A stretch of DNA of 64,000 nucleotides, taken from contig CP136065.1 in the NCBI GenBank assembly GCA_032622095.1, positions 109,719,195 to 109,783,194 on the forward strand, in the 5' to 3' direction. The position numbers and the translations under genes were made by a program. The notes beneath the pieces were generated by a model. That model did no database searches and had not been told where the DNA came from. It saw only the letters and a list, made by a program, of their open reading frames with translations. How positions within the stretch are numbered: the stretch's first letter is position 1; the number at the start of each line of letters is the position of its first letter. Origin of the DNA: Siphonodentalium dalli. Taxonomy: Eukaryota; Mollusca; Scaphopoda; Gadilida; Siphonodentaliidae. Below, piece by piece: positions 63,575 to 64,000 of the stretch.

Positions 63575-64000
63575 CTCTTTTTATACGCCCTTTTGAAAAA
63601 AAGGCCGTATTATAGTATTGGTCTGTCCGTCCGGGCGGACGGGCGGGCGTCCGTCCGTCCGTTAACCTGTTGATAACTTTAGTTAGAGTGAACCAAAATT
63701 AGTAAAATTTGGTATGTGGGTTTATTAGCCGAAAAGTAAGTTCAAGTTCGAATTTGGGTTCCGCCCGCCAATTTTCACCGGAGTTATGCCCCTTATTTGA
63801 CGTTTTTTGACTTAGAAAATCCTTGAAATTTGTTGTCCGGATGATAACTTTAGTATAGTTTATCGGAATGAATCCAAATTTGGTATATTACTTTCTCCCA
63901 CAAAATTCAGTTTTTCTTATGTTTTTTGGTTTCCGGATGATAACTCGATTTTGGAATGTTTATACGCAAAACCCGTTTTGTGGATTACATATATCGAAAT
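63575..64000 (+). repeat. GTCC-led repeat of the 170-bp family
   Basis: Opens atacgcccttttgaaaaaaa and a cgtccgtccgtccgttaac tract. gataactttagttagagt (about 63670) recurs near 63840 and a shorter unit near 63940. It runs off the window. Confidence 0.65.

Overview
This is animal (metazoan) nuclear DNA: AT-rich, intron-rich and crowded with transposable-element debris. It carries 5' portions of two conserved protein genes pointing away from each other, plus one small probable gene nested in an intron. tRNA-derived SINEs, Helitron-like ends, GTCC microsatellite-associated repeats and abundant tacatgta words suggest a marine invertebrate such as a hemichordate, mollusc or brachiopod. I cannot name the species.

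Left half, minus strand (30376 down to 933): a mitochondrial isovaleryl-CoA dehydrogenase (IVD) gene. Exons 1-7 join in phase without a stop. Exon 8, which encodes the helix with the catalytic glutamate, is present three times in tandem (8a, 8b, 8c). Only inclusion of exactly one copy keeps the reading frame. The C-terminal exons lie beyond position 1. Intron 5 holds a 6.13-kb foldback element with about 1.9-kb inverted arms and an inverted 42-bp minisatellite. Intron 2 holds clusters of a 14-bp repeat. Intron 1 holds a four-intron, about 134-residue unrecognised gene on the same strand, bracketed by palindrome arrays.

Middle (30.4-38.3 kb): the region between the two genes holds a 162-bp tandem repeat, two repeat families with about 170-bp internal periods, and MITEs. 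No further gene was recognised there.

Right half, plus strand (38312 to 63542): thirteen phase-consistent exons of an unconventional myosin motor head, from the N-terminal motor region through P-loop, switch I and switch II to the FAGRVVYD segment. The gene continues past the window. The P-loop and switch I are divergent. Introns hold a decayed LINE reverse transcriptase, a deleted hAT element with a perfect 8-bp target duplication and a BED-finger remnant, several TTAA-flanked element families, perfect-palindrome MITEs, Helitron-like ends, and an inverted-repeat element carrying a hammerhead-ribozyme-like motif.

The two main genes are not obviously linked in function. The strongest biological lead is the triplicated IVD catalytic exon. 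Next are the nested gene, the ribozyme-like motif and the giant foldback element.
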